Part shown: positions 33,135 through 44,148 of the stretch, piece after piece
How the letters are laid out: every line of letters begins with the position of its first letter
Numbering within the stretch: the stretch's first letter is position 1
NCBI GenBank assembly: GCA_027919835.1
Contig: JANVFP010000020.1
Span: 992,001-1,056,000, forward strand
DNA: 64,000 nt
DNA from: Lentinula raphanica
Taxonomy: Eukaryota > Basidiomycota > Agaricomycetes > Agaricales > Omphalotaceae
Direction of reading: 5' to 3'
Program-made: the position numbers and the translations under genes
Notes under the pieces: model-generated
What the model saw: only the letters and a program-made list of their open reading frames with translations
Told to the model about the DNA's origin: nothing
Database searches by the model: none

Positions 33135-34924
33135 CTACCTATACCTCCTTGCTCTCGGATACCCTAAACTGAGTAAAGCTTCTGTCAGATCCCCATCCGC
33201 ACCTCCAAGCGCGTTTCTCGTCAGATGCGCCGCGGCACTATCGTCTTTGTTAACAAATCGTTTTTGAGCATGCCACCAAGGATAATAAGGCGTCTTATCG
33301 TTCTTGTCCGCGGCAGAATCCTTAGGAAGAGATATCTTGAGAGGAAGCTGGTCGCGAGTATAGACTCTTTCACCGCCGCTGAGATCTTGTGAGCGGGAAC
33401 TGATGGATTTGTTTTGGATCTTGGGGAAATCCTTTGATGGATTATCGGTGTACACCACATTCGAATTGGTGGAGAGCCACAGCCCTACGAGGCCTACAGC
33501 TTCTTCGGAGGTGAGACAGTCCCAAAGACCGTCAGATGCCATGATGAGAAAGTCACCCTTTTGTATTTTGGTAGCGGTTATTTCGGGTTCGGCTGTAGAA
33601 CAAGCACTTGATTTGACATTGACTGTAGTAGAGCGAGAGACAAGCGTACCGGTCAGATACGGCGGAGTCTTCATGTTTTCCCTTACCCTATCTCCGAGAT
33701 ATTTTTCGTATAACTTTTCCTGAACTTCGATACTCCACTTGTATGCAGCATCTCCAAATGCTCTCGCCATTCCCCATCCCATCACTCGTCCGTTCTTCAC
33801 CACCTCTTCTCCAGGGTGTTCGTTTTCCAAACGTCTCACCTCGTGAGGATTATGAGCATTCTGGTCGTGAGATAGAATTTGGACCTCGTATTTCACCGTC
33901 ATTCCATTGTCGCTGCCGTTGAGAGTATGGATTTTGCGTCCTAGGACAGCTCGTGAGTCCCCTGTGAGCGCCACACGCAGGACCTTGGTATCAAGATCGT
34001 ATATAGACATAAGAGCGCAGGAGCCGGAGTATGCATACCGGAGAGAACGAACGGCATTGGTTTTGGACTCGTTAGGGGAAGACAAGACTTCGGTCGGGTC
34101 AATGAGAGCGTCATCGAATTCTTTGAATGCTTGTTTGATGGTGTCAGTGATGATATCGTCTGCTGGATTCGAGCTATGAGTTGTTGAAATAGAAGGAGTG
34201 ATGTTGTTCGAGGGAGCGTTGTCACTGTAGGAGTCGTGTAGATCGATGAACCCAGAAATGTCTGAAGTGTCTTCGTACTGAGAAGGAAGCTCAGATAAGG
34301 CTCTTGCGACATACTCGATGAGATTATCACAGAGGATATCACTCATTGCTGGTCCGTTATGGCCGTCGAACAAAGCAAGGTAAGAACGTCGGTCGTCTGG
34401 GGAATCGGAAGAGTCTGGGAAGTATACAGCGATTGAGTCTTCGGACTCTGGATTTCTAGTCAACGTGGGGAATAGGTGAGTATTGGACAGTAAATGAATC
34501 AAGACGTTGGAAATCACGGAGGAAACGTCACTCACGCGCTCACAATTAACGCATCGCACCTCTTGATTCCTGTCCTGTTCGCCGGGAACCAGATTGGCCC
34601 AGAAGATAGAACTTTTTCAGAGATACATTCTTCGTCTGTCCATCGTGGCCTCTTGAACTTTCCCGATCCTCCAAGACCTTTCCCGTCCAAATTTTCTTCA
34701 TCGTCGAGGCCGGAATCGCAGAGAATAACACTTAGACTGGTTTTCGATGAACAGGCATAGTCGATTCCGCTGCGGGCCACGGCTAAGCTTGTCACAAAAA
34801 TTAGCGTGGTGGAAATGCCTACTGCTGTCAGAGTTCGGGTCGTCGCTAACGATGGTGATGAGGAAAACCTCCGTTTCTTGGGTAGTAATTGGCGGCATAA
34901 AGCTGCACGAACAAATTGCTGCAT
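33135..34924 (-). CDS. PP2C-type protein phosphatase, probable mitochondrial pyruvate dehydrogenase phosphatase
   Basis: A metal-dependent Ser/Thr phosphatase. Exons 34924-34536 and 34455-33135 join in phase (intron 80 nt, GTGAGT...CTAG). The N-terminus is basic and hydroxylated without early acids (VRAALCRQLLPKKRRFSSSPS) and is followed by a hydrophobic segment (TAVGISTTLIFVTSLAVA), which fits a mitochondrial presequence and inner-membrane anchor as in yeast Ptc5-like enzymes. PP2C motifs in order: NPESEDSIAVYF, LALFDGHNG (metal-binding DGH), VALTGDSRAVLG, GWGMARAFGDAAYK and FLIMASDGLWDCLT. The C-terminal part HLTRNALGG is also usual for the PDP/Ptc5 branch, which has a longer spacer between motifs than generic PP2Cs. 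An upstream in-frame ATG at 35026 would add 34 residues without a targeting character, so I prefer 34924. Substrate assignment is inference. Confidence 0.88.
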
Positions 34925-35131
34925 GCAGCTCAGCTCGGTAGAACAAGATAACAGAACTTCGGAGATTTTTGGGGCGTGATGCGATTTGTGGTCAAGAACA
35001 AGTAGTGTTTCGGGGCTCGGCTGCAATGGTCCGGAAACCCTGAATCAGCGCTCAGCCTGCGCTTGCCAACAGCGCTGATTTTCGAACTTCTTCGACTTGA
35101 GATTATGTGTCGCAGTGTATATGAACGCACC

Positions 35132-35555
35132 AGGACCTCGGAAGCTCCTGCAGAACCCCGCCCGGCTGAAGCGTCTGAAGTACGCTATGTTTTCGCCCCA
35201 AAGTACGCTAATTCGGAGAAGGATAGTCACGTGAAAGCCAAAAATCGCTACAAATTCGCCAAAAAATGGTGAAAAAATCGCCGACAGCATTTTCGATGTG
35301 AATTCCAGTGCAAGAAGCGATAGAAGAATCGCTGGCTGGCATGACATCGGAGAACCTACGTCCACATCTGGTATAGAGAGGCCTAGATCTCAGAAATTTT
35401 GACCTCGAAGTACAGTACGCTAAATCGGACAAGGACTGACCTCTTTCCGGTCTCAAGTACGCTAATTCTGGCCATTTCCGGACAAGGAAAATGCCAAAAT
35501 CGGGCCCTCAAGTACGCTAATTCGGGCGGGGTTCTGCAGGAGCTTCCGAGGTCCT
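35132..35555. mobile_element. MITE-like element with perfect 33-bp terminal inverted repeats
   Basis: 424 bp. The ends 35132-35164 and 35523-35555 are exact inverse copies, beginning AGGACCTCGGAAGCTCC. A 4-bp CACC flanks both sides (35128-35131 and 35556-35559) and may be the target duplication. It has no coding capacity. Five copies of a motif close to AGTACGCTAATTCGG occur inside, all in the same orientation, at about 35180, 35203, 35417, 35456 and 35512. Superfamily not recognised. Confidence 0.85.
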
Positions 35556-35704
35556 CACCTTCAAAGCGATGAAGCCTGTCACCTTTTACAGTGTATGTGC
35601 TTGAACCTCAGAACCTCTCCTCAATGAAAGGTGAATGTAGTAGCAACTTGGGCAATTGAAATTTCAGGCCTCAGGATGTGACTTCAGTCTCAACTTGATC
35701 AGTC

Positions 35705-35740
35705 AGTCCGCACCTGTGATGTGCAATCATTGCACAGCCA
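35705..35740 (+). repeat. MULE left terminal inverted repeat with internal palindrome
   Basis: Matches 43774-43810 in inverse orientation with one internal mismatch. It contains TGTGCAATCATTGCACA, a 7-bp perfect hairpin stem with a 3-base loop. Confidence 0.85.
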
Positions 35741-35862
35741 TCTGAGCATGTTATCGTGAGAGAGTACACTTTTCGGCCGAAACGTCCTGAGCGACTTTCT
35801 GGCTCTTGTTGCAATCTCGATCTTCGCTCTCTTCCACTCTCAACGTTTGACGGACAAATGAC

Positions 35863-36715
35863 ATGACGACGACTTCAGTAGAAAAGAACTACATATACTC
35901 CACTGTCACTCAGGATCTTCGTATGATCTTCATCTTCCTTGTTTGGCCACCATGTGCAGACATAAAGGGCACATTCGTCAAGGCGCACTTCTCTTCAACA
36001 CTCCCCATTCCATCCGTTTACAACATGCTTACGTGCAACCCCGCTCCTCGTCCCAACTTTATTGCGTCGTGTGCCGATGGAGAGGTTGTGTTTTTGGCCT
36101 AGTATGTCTTTCTCTCTGAACATGAATTCATACTCACCGGTGTTCTCAGCCCGCGTTTCGAGTCTACCATCCGTGTACCACCTAACCAGATATTCAGATT
36201 GATCAGGACCGGGGCGCTCAACATTCGCTGTTTTTGCGATAGGACAGCATCTGCGTTTCAAGTGACCAACAAGGATAGTGTGCTGTATGAGCAATTCGTC
36301 ACGATGTGCAAGCGAAAAGATTGTAAATACTTCGGTGCGTTGTGTCTAAATTCGTTGTTGGCATTCTTGCTCACTGCTGTTCTCTAGTAAACCTGTCTGA
36401 AGCGTATCATGATGCCTCCTACCTTAGACCTGAAGGCACCCATCGTTTGACTGACCCAGCTCTGCACGTCACACCTCCTGACAACAATCCTTTGACTTCT
36501 TCGAACCGCAACACTCGTTCGTCGAAACTGCAACGCGTCAAGAAGACAACTCGCTCCTCACGACCAGCGGTGAGGGGAGTGGCCGCGTTCTCTGGGTACG
36601 GTACAAAGAGTAACCCAATCAATTTGGAACAACGTAAGTTCTACATGCTATTCTGTATAGTCTAAGGTCCTAATTTTTTGTAGCCATTCGTGACCTCGGC
36701 ACCATCGAATTGTAA
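35863..36715 (+). CDS. GRF-like zinc-finger protein 1, carried by the MULE
   Basis: Four exons, 35863-36101, 36150-36334, 36388-36633 and 36684-36715, give 233 residues. The second exon has IRCFCDRTASAFQV and then YEQFVTMCKRKDCKYF, that is C-x-C, then C-x4-C followed by an aromatic residue. This spacing resembles GRF zinc fingers, which bind single-stranded nucleic acids in topoisomerase III, APE2 and NEIL3; the Gly-Arg-Phe itself is replaced by Glu-Gln-Phe. After it comes a basic, Ser/Thr/Arg-rich linker (RSSKLQRVKKTTRSSRP) suited to nucleic-acid or nuclear targeting. Gene 2 shares the exon pattern and the phase of the two introns around the finger, so both derive from one duplication. It is the first gene inside the left end of the element. 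A role in transposition is possible but unproven, and the first exon is less certain. Confidence 0.62.
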
Positions 36716-36963
36716 TGCTCACCTCGTCTCTTACAAAACTCCATAGATGTAAATTAGGATTGGGAAGGAATCAGGAAGCTTGTAAATATTGCTGTAGATA
36801 GAATCTGCGTGTACTTCTCCGAAGGAATTCAAAAGTTGCTTGATTTATTCCGGTGTCGTTGAGATCTCACATCAATCGGATAAGAATGCCTCTTTGGTTC
36901 GCTTTCTCTACTGCTCCTTTATTACAGCCTTCCCTCGATGCAGAGCTATGTAGAGTCTCTAGA

Positions 36964-38103
36964 ATGGCCCTACCTGTAAACCGTGGTGACCTCAAGAAAC
37001 TCAAGAGGAGAGATGCATTGTACACTTTCCAAGATGGCATGCTTAATGCCATTCCTTAGTACGTACCTTCATAAAATTACAGGAGTGATATCATTCGAGC
37101 ATCTTTCTAGTCCTCGAAGAATAGATGGCACACTGGAATTGCCCTCGGAAGTCTGGACAGTACTTACAGATGGCACAATCACCCTGCGCTGCTTTCATCG
37201 CAAGCGCGTCCTTGTGAAACCCAAGGGGGGAAACATGAAAGGACAGGTTTGCGTAAAGTGTCCTCTCAACTTGTTCGAACAGTGCAAATACAAATGTAGG
37301 GTTATCCCTGATTATTTTCTATTGGTACTTCTCACAACATAAAACGATAGTAAACATTAATGCAGTTCACTCACACCTCTCTTCACTTGAACCGCTTCTG
37401 AGCCATTCTCTTCCATCTCCTGCTTCATCTCCAGTTTCAAATTTTTCCCCCTCTTTTGATGAAAACCTGTTCTTCGTTCCTCATTTCCACAACTTCTCCC
37501 CACCTCTACACCGAGATTGCACTAACAAAGGCAAGTCAAACCTTTGCTTTTGTCATATGTGCTCAAATTTCCATCTTAGAACTGATCGATTGGGTCAAAA
37601 ACTTGAGTGACGGTGTTATTGATGAAGATGGAACACTTGATTATGATGAAAACGGTGTGTACCTTGTCATGATCTTAAATGCCTTTTGGATTCAAGAGAT
37701 TCTGTTCCATAGAAACAAGTCTTCGTGTCTTCACTCGTTCATTCAAAGAGACTGCACTGCTTGTACACCGGGCAAGAGCAAGGCTTTTCCCTGTTGACGG
37801 ACGCGGCCCACTGGGTATGTTTGTCATTCTCTAGCAAGTACAACCTACCAGAACATGTTTTCTAGTTGCGCAAAGATATCGTAGCAGTGCTTTTACACTG
37901 GCTACTCGTCTTATTGCTGAACGACGCGCAGATATGAACATGTTTGATTGTGAGTCCCTAAACCATCTCTGTACATCATTGGCTCACTGAAAGACTTACA
38001 AGATCTGCTCACTTATTTTGAGACCCACAAGGATCAAGTATATATGGGACCAAACAATCAGATTTCATTTCCCTTGCCACCCGTTTCACTTGTCAGTACA
38101 TAG
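36964..38103 (+). CDS. GRF-like zinc-finger protein 2, carried by the MULE
   Basis: Seven exons fit in frame to a total of 273 residues: 36964-37058, 37111-37295, 37351-37530, 37580-37654, 37713-37814, 37866-37949 and 38003-38103. The intron after 37530 uses a GC donor (GCAAGT). The finger reads LRCFHRKRVLVKPKG and then KGQVCVKCPLNLFEQCKYK, giving C-x-H, then C and C, close to the GRF ligand pattern. The second intron-bounded unit starts PRRIDGTLELP, like PRFESTIRVPP in gene 1. After a Ser/Pro-rich linker come an acidic segment (DGVIDEDGTLDYDEN) and a basic helical part (RSFKETALLVHRARARLF, then LATRLIAERRADMN) that gene 1 lacks. ATG 36886 is an alternative start. Function unknown. Confidence 0.65.
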
Positions 38104-39574
38104 AGTAGGATACGAATCAAAATAACAATGCTCATTTTGCTATTGAGAGGGACCAGTTGAACATCATGAGACACTGCGAGACTGAACAATAAGGTTGTAT
38201 GAGTGCATAAACCATTGACCGGAGTGAGTACGAACACAGACGTTGGGACCAGAACCGAGACCAAGCCCCATAAACTGTCTAACGTTGGAAAAGTCGATTT
38301 TGTAAAGGGACGTGTCTCCTTCTCCTTCCTCTCCTTCCTCTTTTGCTTCTGCTGCTTCTTCCCTTGCTGGTTCGACGTGGCGTTCTTCAACGGTACAGCT
38401 ACGAGTGGATTCAGAGGCGGGGGTCGATGTCAACATCGAGTTGGAGGCATTGGGGACAGGCTGTTCAGAGAGGAACGTGATTGTTTTGAAGTTGTCCCGG
38501 CGGATGAGGATCTCATCTCGGACTGGGGGAAACCTTTATCAGTAAGTAAGGACGGACGGACGGACTCCCCCCGAGAAGAGAAAAGAAAAGAAAAGAATGG
38601 GGGATGGTTGGTGTATCGAGGACAGATAATTCGGAACAGACGGGTTGGGCGACGAGGTTGAGGTTGAGGCGGAGGATGACGCGAGCAGACTGCCAGCTGT
38701 GGGTTTGACTAGTCCTTTTCAAGGTATAGCGGCAGTAGACAGAGATCTAGAATGACCGATATACATTGCCGGAGGTGAATGAGATGACGAGCGCGTGGAG
38801 GTTGATGAGTCCCTACGCGACTTTGAGAACGGGCTCGGCGAGGAGACATCCTTCCGAGGGCCCAAGACAGGAAACCCGTTAGGAGGAGAAGCAGGAGGTG
38901 AGAACGATGAGGAGGCTGTCGCATCATCTTGAACAGGGTGAGGTTCCGGGAGTGCGGTGACAGCTAGGAATGTTTGGACAAGGCGAGAGCTGATGATGTT
39001 TTCCAAGCCAGTCTGGGAGTAGTCATCTTCAAGTAGAGACGGTGTTTTATATGGTGGCTCGAGGTTGCTTGCTTCTGAAAGATGAGTTGGAGGAGTAAAG
39101 ATGGAAGCCAAAGACGTCGTTCTGTTTCGTTGAGGTCTCAATGTGGGTGCAGAACGACCGACGGTGGCCGACTTTTCCTTTTCCTTTTCACTGAATCTCG
39201 AGCTGGCTCTCTTTCTTCCCTCATGAATGTCAGGTACACCGTTGAACTCGCCATCCTCTGACCTGGAGGTTCGGACAGTGACGACGGAAGCGGTGGAGAT
39301 CCTCCTGGTGCATTTACGGGTGGGTATTGTGTCTAAATCGTCTGCTGCATGACCGTTTGTGAGATTGGAGAACTCGGTTGGTTTAGAAAGAGCAGAGGTT
39401 AATGTGTCGCGAGCGGGAAAGGGAGTGAGGTTTCGAATTTGGATTGAAGATATGTGGGCGATGCGACGCTAGGGGATGAATGAGTTGGAAATGAGGTAGG
39501 GCATGTTGAGAGAGTACCTGAGGTAAATTATAGTCGAAACGATCTCTAAACGGAACTGGTTTCTCGAAAGACAT
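38100..39574 (-). pseudogene. Ser/Pro-rich protein gene inside the MULE, interrupted by a stop
   Basis: Exon 1 (39574-39518) encodes MSFEKPVPFRDRFDYNLPQ and joins exon 2 at 39468, which reads on as a Ser-rich protein with blocks such as LENIISSRLVQTFLAV and NGFPVLGPRKD. A TGA at 38721-38719 stops the frame after SRSLSTAAIP. The same frame continues beyond it with GLVKPTAGSLLASSS, and a further exon around 38530-38160 (RDEILIRRDNFKTITFLSEQ, later SLYKIDFSNVRQFMGLG) looks like the real C-terminal part. The protein is not a known transposon component. It may be a captured host gene, now damaged, or the stop may be bypassed by an intron I cannot see. No domain is recognised. Confidence 0.5.
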
Positions 39575-40352
39575 TTAAGAATGGAACCTAGTACGGTAAA
39601 CAACACAACGCATGCAACTTGTAATGGAGGCTGAGGTTGCGTTTGAGGATCTGGCACGGTTGAGCTCGTCGAGGCTTCCTCGAGATCAGTGATGTTAGCA
39701 GCTGATGTCGTCGTGGGTGGTAGACTCCAGTAGGAAATCAGTGGACAAACGAAGGAACAATGACCCAAGAACAGAGCCGATGCGTCGCTGGAGTCATGCT
39801 CTGCGCCTCTAGGACGGTGTGCGTATCTGCTCTGTGAGGGTCAAGCACAACGTTCCCAAAAGAATTCCTCCAGTCTTTGCAAACGCATCGTTCTGGTGAA
39901 GGTGCGTTAGTCAGCGCAGGCGACAAAAAACCTGGATTCAAGAACGCACCATTTCAGATAACTTGCACCTCAAATCTTGAGCTTGCTCGCCAACAGACAG
40001 ACATCGTAAAGCTCAGCCCGAACTTGGTGTCAGCCGAAACCCTTGATGGGTGGGTTTATGATTTTGGGACACGTATCGCTTTGATGAGTTTCGAAGTTTC
40101 AAATGACATGCTCTATTGGTCGACACCCGGGAGCGAGCGCGCAAAACCAGAGCATGTCAAATGAACAGTGGAGGCAAACACGGGAAAAGCATTGATGGCC
40201 CATGGGCGTCGTGAACAAAGATCGAGTTCCCGGGTAAACTAACATAACTGCAAAATTTCACACCAGCTCAGGGAAAGGCAACTGTCAATTCAGTCAATAG
40301 AATAGAAAGTATGTACAGAAATCTGTCAGTAACATCACCGAACGAGTACAAT

Positions 40353-43300
40353 TTACAGCGTCCCGTTAGAAGACTTTCGAACTTGTGTTTTCTCTGGTGA
40401 GGGTTGAAGTAGAGTTCGACGCTGTCGTTTTGGAGGTGGAGTTCTGCATTCCCTATTCTCCAAGCCATTGAGAAGACAAGCAAGAGATGACGATTCGGCA
40501 CTTTGCACGTTCGAAGAATTTTCGTCAGACATATGGGCCCGAACTGTTGAAATGCGCTGCGTAATGCTCTGCGTGACAGTGTAGAGTTCGTCGAGTTGTG
40601 ATGAGTCTGTAGGGAGGCTAAGGATGTCAGAGAGGAGATTGTCGATCCCATGGAAGCGCGGTAAGAGTGAACCAAGCTCTATGTGAAGCTTGCTATGTCT
40701 TTGTTGCTCTACAGACGCTTGCTGGTTTGCTTGAGTGTGTAGAGCTATAGCAGCCTCTACAAGATGAGCGCGAGACTGTAGCATGTAAGAAAATGTTAGT
40801 ACAAGAACATCAACGCTAGCAAAACTTACCATGACAAGTCCCATTGAAAGGTTTTCTTCTTCATGAACATCTTCAAACTCGCCGCCCTCGTCTTTGACCC
40901 CATCTCCGTTATCCAACATCTCACTCAAATCGACACCTAAGGCACCGTCTCCCAGTCGATCCCCCAACGTAGTGTTGTCGGCACCCATGGCTTGCAAGGC
41001 AGGAAGGTCAAGTGGAAAATGGTCTGGGAACGAATGAGGATTTCCAACGGCTTCAATCTGTGAGGCCTCCAGCTGGTTCGCAGGAAAGAAAAATGCCTGT
41101 TCATGGCCAGCAACAACCAATGCTTCGACAACAAGTCGGAGAGCGCAAAGGTGCTTGCAAGCTCTTCCATTTTTCAGGAAATCGGGACAGGAGCAGCTTG
41201 CGTGTCCTGAACGTTGAATGGAGACTGCGTATAAGACATCGGAGTTTCTGGAAGAGGTGCAGGATGCTTGATAGCTGTTCGCATCGGGTCGTGTAAGAGA
41301 GACTAAAGCTCCCTTTGATGCAAGATCTAGTGCTGAATTTTGGCGGTCATCATCTGAAGGCCACCATGCAACAACGTGCTGATCAGTACTAGAAGTAAGC
41401 GCTCCGGAGTTCCTTTGCAGATTCTTGACCAAGTCTGCTCCATGTGCAGGTTGTCTGAATCGATCAGCGAGCCAAACTCTATGTTGTAGCCTGGTGTGAT
41501 GACGGGCAAATATGTTAGGAAGAATTCGAGTGACAAGGATAAAGATGAGGAGGTCGATTCGAAGTCGTTTCCCAGACCGAAGCCAAGAGCCAATGAATTT
41601 GCGTTTGAGGATGCAGTTGAAAGATTCGAGATGGTTGGTGGTAGGGATCATGTTTTGAACAGGTGCACCTATCTTGACAGCAGCTGCTCGACGACCCCAT
41701 TCCGACCAACTCTGCCACAAGTTTTCTGGCATCCAGTGATCAAGGAGATACTGCGTATGTTTGAGTGCTGCCTCTGCAATGCTGCGAGTCTCTTCGTTTC
41801 CTGTTAGAGTAGTGAAGAACTCTTGCTCTGCTTGAATTGAAACCAAGGCGGAAGCATATTCTGTGCTTGAAATAAGCCTGTGTGACATGAGCTATTGAGT
41901 AAAGAAGAGGTAGAATTGCTAGACATACCGGTTTTCCAACTCGAACAACCTCAGTGTTATACTCCCCTTCGCTCCATCCGATCCTTGACATCTTAGTCTC
42001 CTGCGGTTGTTCGTCCAGCACTGCCGAAGATGGAATTTGCAGAGAAGAAGATTCATGGAGGGCCAGACAGTGAGGATGGCACCATGCTCCTTGGTATCTG
42101 TATCAGTGAGGGTAGAGTAGGGCTCGAACGCAATCTTGAACTTGTTTGTGAGGTGATGGTTCCATGCGAAGAAAAGCTCGGCAAGAATTTCGGTGTTATA
42201 CCCTGCGTGAGTTGCCCGGTTACCAGTAGGGGCCGAAAACAGAAAGAATGCTACGGGAAGACCTTTGTTATCTTCATCGACCCCCATGGCAATGAACAAG
42301 AGTAGACGGCGTGAGCAAACTCCAAATGTTCCATCAAGAATAAGCTGCGAGTGATGAATGTACTTCACGGCAGCTTCGTCCATTTCATGAGTGGCAAGGC
42401 AGACTTTAAAATGCTCGTTCTTCTCCGCACGGGCTCGATAGTAGAATATAGCATCGTGAATTGCAGGTTTGAAGTCCTTGTGCTTGGGATCAAGCCAGTC
42501 GTCTACGTTATATTGTGGTTCCTTTCGGGTGTTGACACCAAGGCGTCGACTGAATTTGTGGTAGAGTGTAGCATTGTCAGAGGTCTGTAAATTATAACGA
42601 TGATTTGCTGTATGAGGGATATAGGCAGCCATCCCGCGATAGCTTTTTGCCACTATCATCTCTTGATTACGCTCCTGGACCGCCGTAAGACTGGAACAGG
42701 AATCAGCATAACGAATTGAAGTTTGAAAAACACTGTAACTTACCTCGCACCACTCTCAAGCTGGTCCAAGGCAACCTCGTAAACATGTTCATGAAGTGGC
42801 ACAGCTGGGAGACGGCTCATAGCAGCCTCTTCACAACCTGAGTTATGCTCGAACATTCCACTTATCTTCAATACCTTGTCATCGGCCACTCGAGTTGTGA
42901 CCTCAACATGTGCCAAGCATCCTGTGAAAGGGTATGGCATTCGACGATCTGAAGAAGTGGCGGAAGTGGCCCTTGTGCCCCCGAAAGACTGAGAGCGTGC
43001 AAACTCTCTTCCGTTCGAGTTTAGGACAGTACGGCCAACATGGCCACAAGTACTATGAAGAATAATTCAATGTTGACATCAGTAATACATCTAACATTTG
43101 AGCCTACCATTGATATAATGTCTGCTTCTTGGCAGAAGCGGCGGACTTTCCCCAGGTCTGTGAATGTTGAGAAGACCATTTGCTTTCTAACATTGGAAGC
43201 GACATAAGATTGAGCTTGAGGCTGACGAGTTTTTCTTGTGCTTGCTGCTGCTGCTCCTTGCTGCTGGCATCAAACATGAGCTCTTCATACCGACGTTCCT

Positions 43301-43475
43301 CATAGCAGATACGGATGGCTTCTCGTTGCTTGTCACTGAGCTGAAGATGATTACTGACAACCTACTCCGGAATAGTTGCAGATGTGTATTGTTATAGTTC
43401 AAAAACACACACCTTCTCTCTTGTAAACACAAACCTAGGAGTCTTTTCACTCCTTGAGCTCGAACTCAGATTCAT
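40353..43475 (-). CDS. MULE transposase with SWIM zinc finger
   Basis: Exons run from MNLSSSSRSEK at 43475 to the stop at 40353, with introns at about 43420-43370, 43115-43060, 42740-42690, 41935-41880 and 40830-40770. The central exon has the Mutator DDE core: first Asp in LILDGTFGVCSRRLLLFIAM, second in YSTLTDTDTKEHGAI, a following LCKFHLRQCW, and the Glu in TTNHLESFNCILKRKF in the next exon. A SWIM zinc finger follows (HASCSCPDFLKNGRACKHLC), as usual for MULE transposases. The C-terminal 130 residues are helical and end with a basic patch (PPPKRQRRTLL), probably a nuclear signal. No stop or frameshift was noticed, so it may be active. It starts close to the right end and points inward. Confidence 0.88.
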
Positions 43476-43773
43476 TGTGAACGAACAAGACAGCTTTTGC
43501 AGCTGAAGATTTGGTGTCTAGAGTCCTTCGCATTTGGTATGCTTCTTTACTCTCTAAAGACATTACATATTTGTCATTTGTGAGCTGCCAGAAAGATCGT
43601 CGTGCACTGTGACGCGTTTGACAGATGAAGAGAATGATATTCTTGCATCTTGACGCGTTTGAACTTGATCGCGATTTGATCGCTGGGCGCTATCTTTCCC
43701 AAATGGTTTTTTCAGTTGCCTGCCGCTTACTCATACAGGCGCTTAAACTTAAATCCGAACACCACCTGACTGA

Positions 43774-43810
43774 GAGGCTGTGCAACGATTGCACATCACA
43801 GGTGCGGACT
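43774..43810 (-). repeat. MULE right terminal inverted repeat
   Basis: Inverse copy of the left repeat. The palindrome is conserved, with the single mismatch falling in its loop (TCG instead of TCA). Confidence 0.85.
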
Positions 43811-43818
43811 AACCGTCC

Positions 43819-44148
43819 TCTCAACTTCCAGCTTAAGTTCAAGTTTCAACTCGACTGATCACTGTCGAAATAAGAGCATTTTAAGTATCGCTACACACTG
43901 CTAATGTATAGAGGCTATTCAGCTCTGCTGCTATCCCAGATCTCCCATCTCAATCCCTCTGTTACGTTCCTCGCTCGTTCTCAGCTCATTGGCTAGCCCG
44001 TCTTGTAGTTCACAAAAATAAACGGTAACCTTGTTTGTGATTTCAAGAAATCGTTACTTCAACTGTCTTGTGATTGCTCACATCGAGAGCTCAGTCAAAG
44101 AGACATCCACTGCTGATCATCAATATTAAGTACCTAATCATAGCAGCG
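43819..44148. other. Spacer between MULE and polyketide synthase gene
   Basis: Nine-base target duplication at 43819-43827. The remainder is the 3' flank of the polyketide synthase gene. Confidence 0.6.

Larger units (their letters stand above)
35697..43818. mobile_element. Gene-carrying Mutator-like element (MULE), 8.1 kb
   Basis: The left flank ends with TCTCAACTT (35688-35696) and the right flank starts with the same nine bases (43819-43827), the classic 9-bp target duplication of MULEs. The inverted ends are imperfect for the first 8 bases and then share AGTCCGCACCTGTGATG plus a further 18 bases with one mismatch (35705-35740 and 43774-43810). A MULE transposase with SWIM finger starts 340 bases inside the right end, and a GRF-like zinc-finger gene starts 166 bases inside the left end. 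A second GRF-like gene and a Ser-rich gene lie between them. Nothing indicates a nested element, but this was judged by eye. Confidence 0.83.

Noticed and set aside
39877..40164. 95-codon plus-strand ORF in the MULE
   Set aside because: No domain, no splice continuation; lies between the Ser-rich gene and the transposase.
40353..43475. A smaller MULE ending just left of the transposase gene
   Set aside because: No inverse match to the right terminal repeat was found at 39.9-40.3 kb, while a good match plus a 9-bp duplication exists at 35.69 kb.
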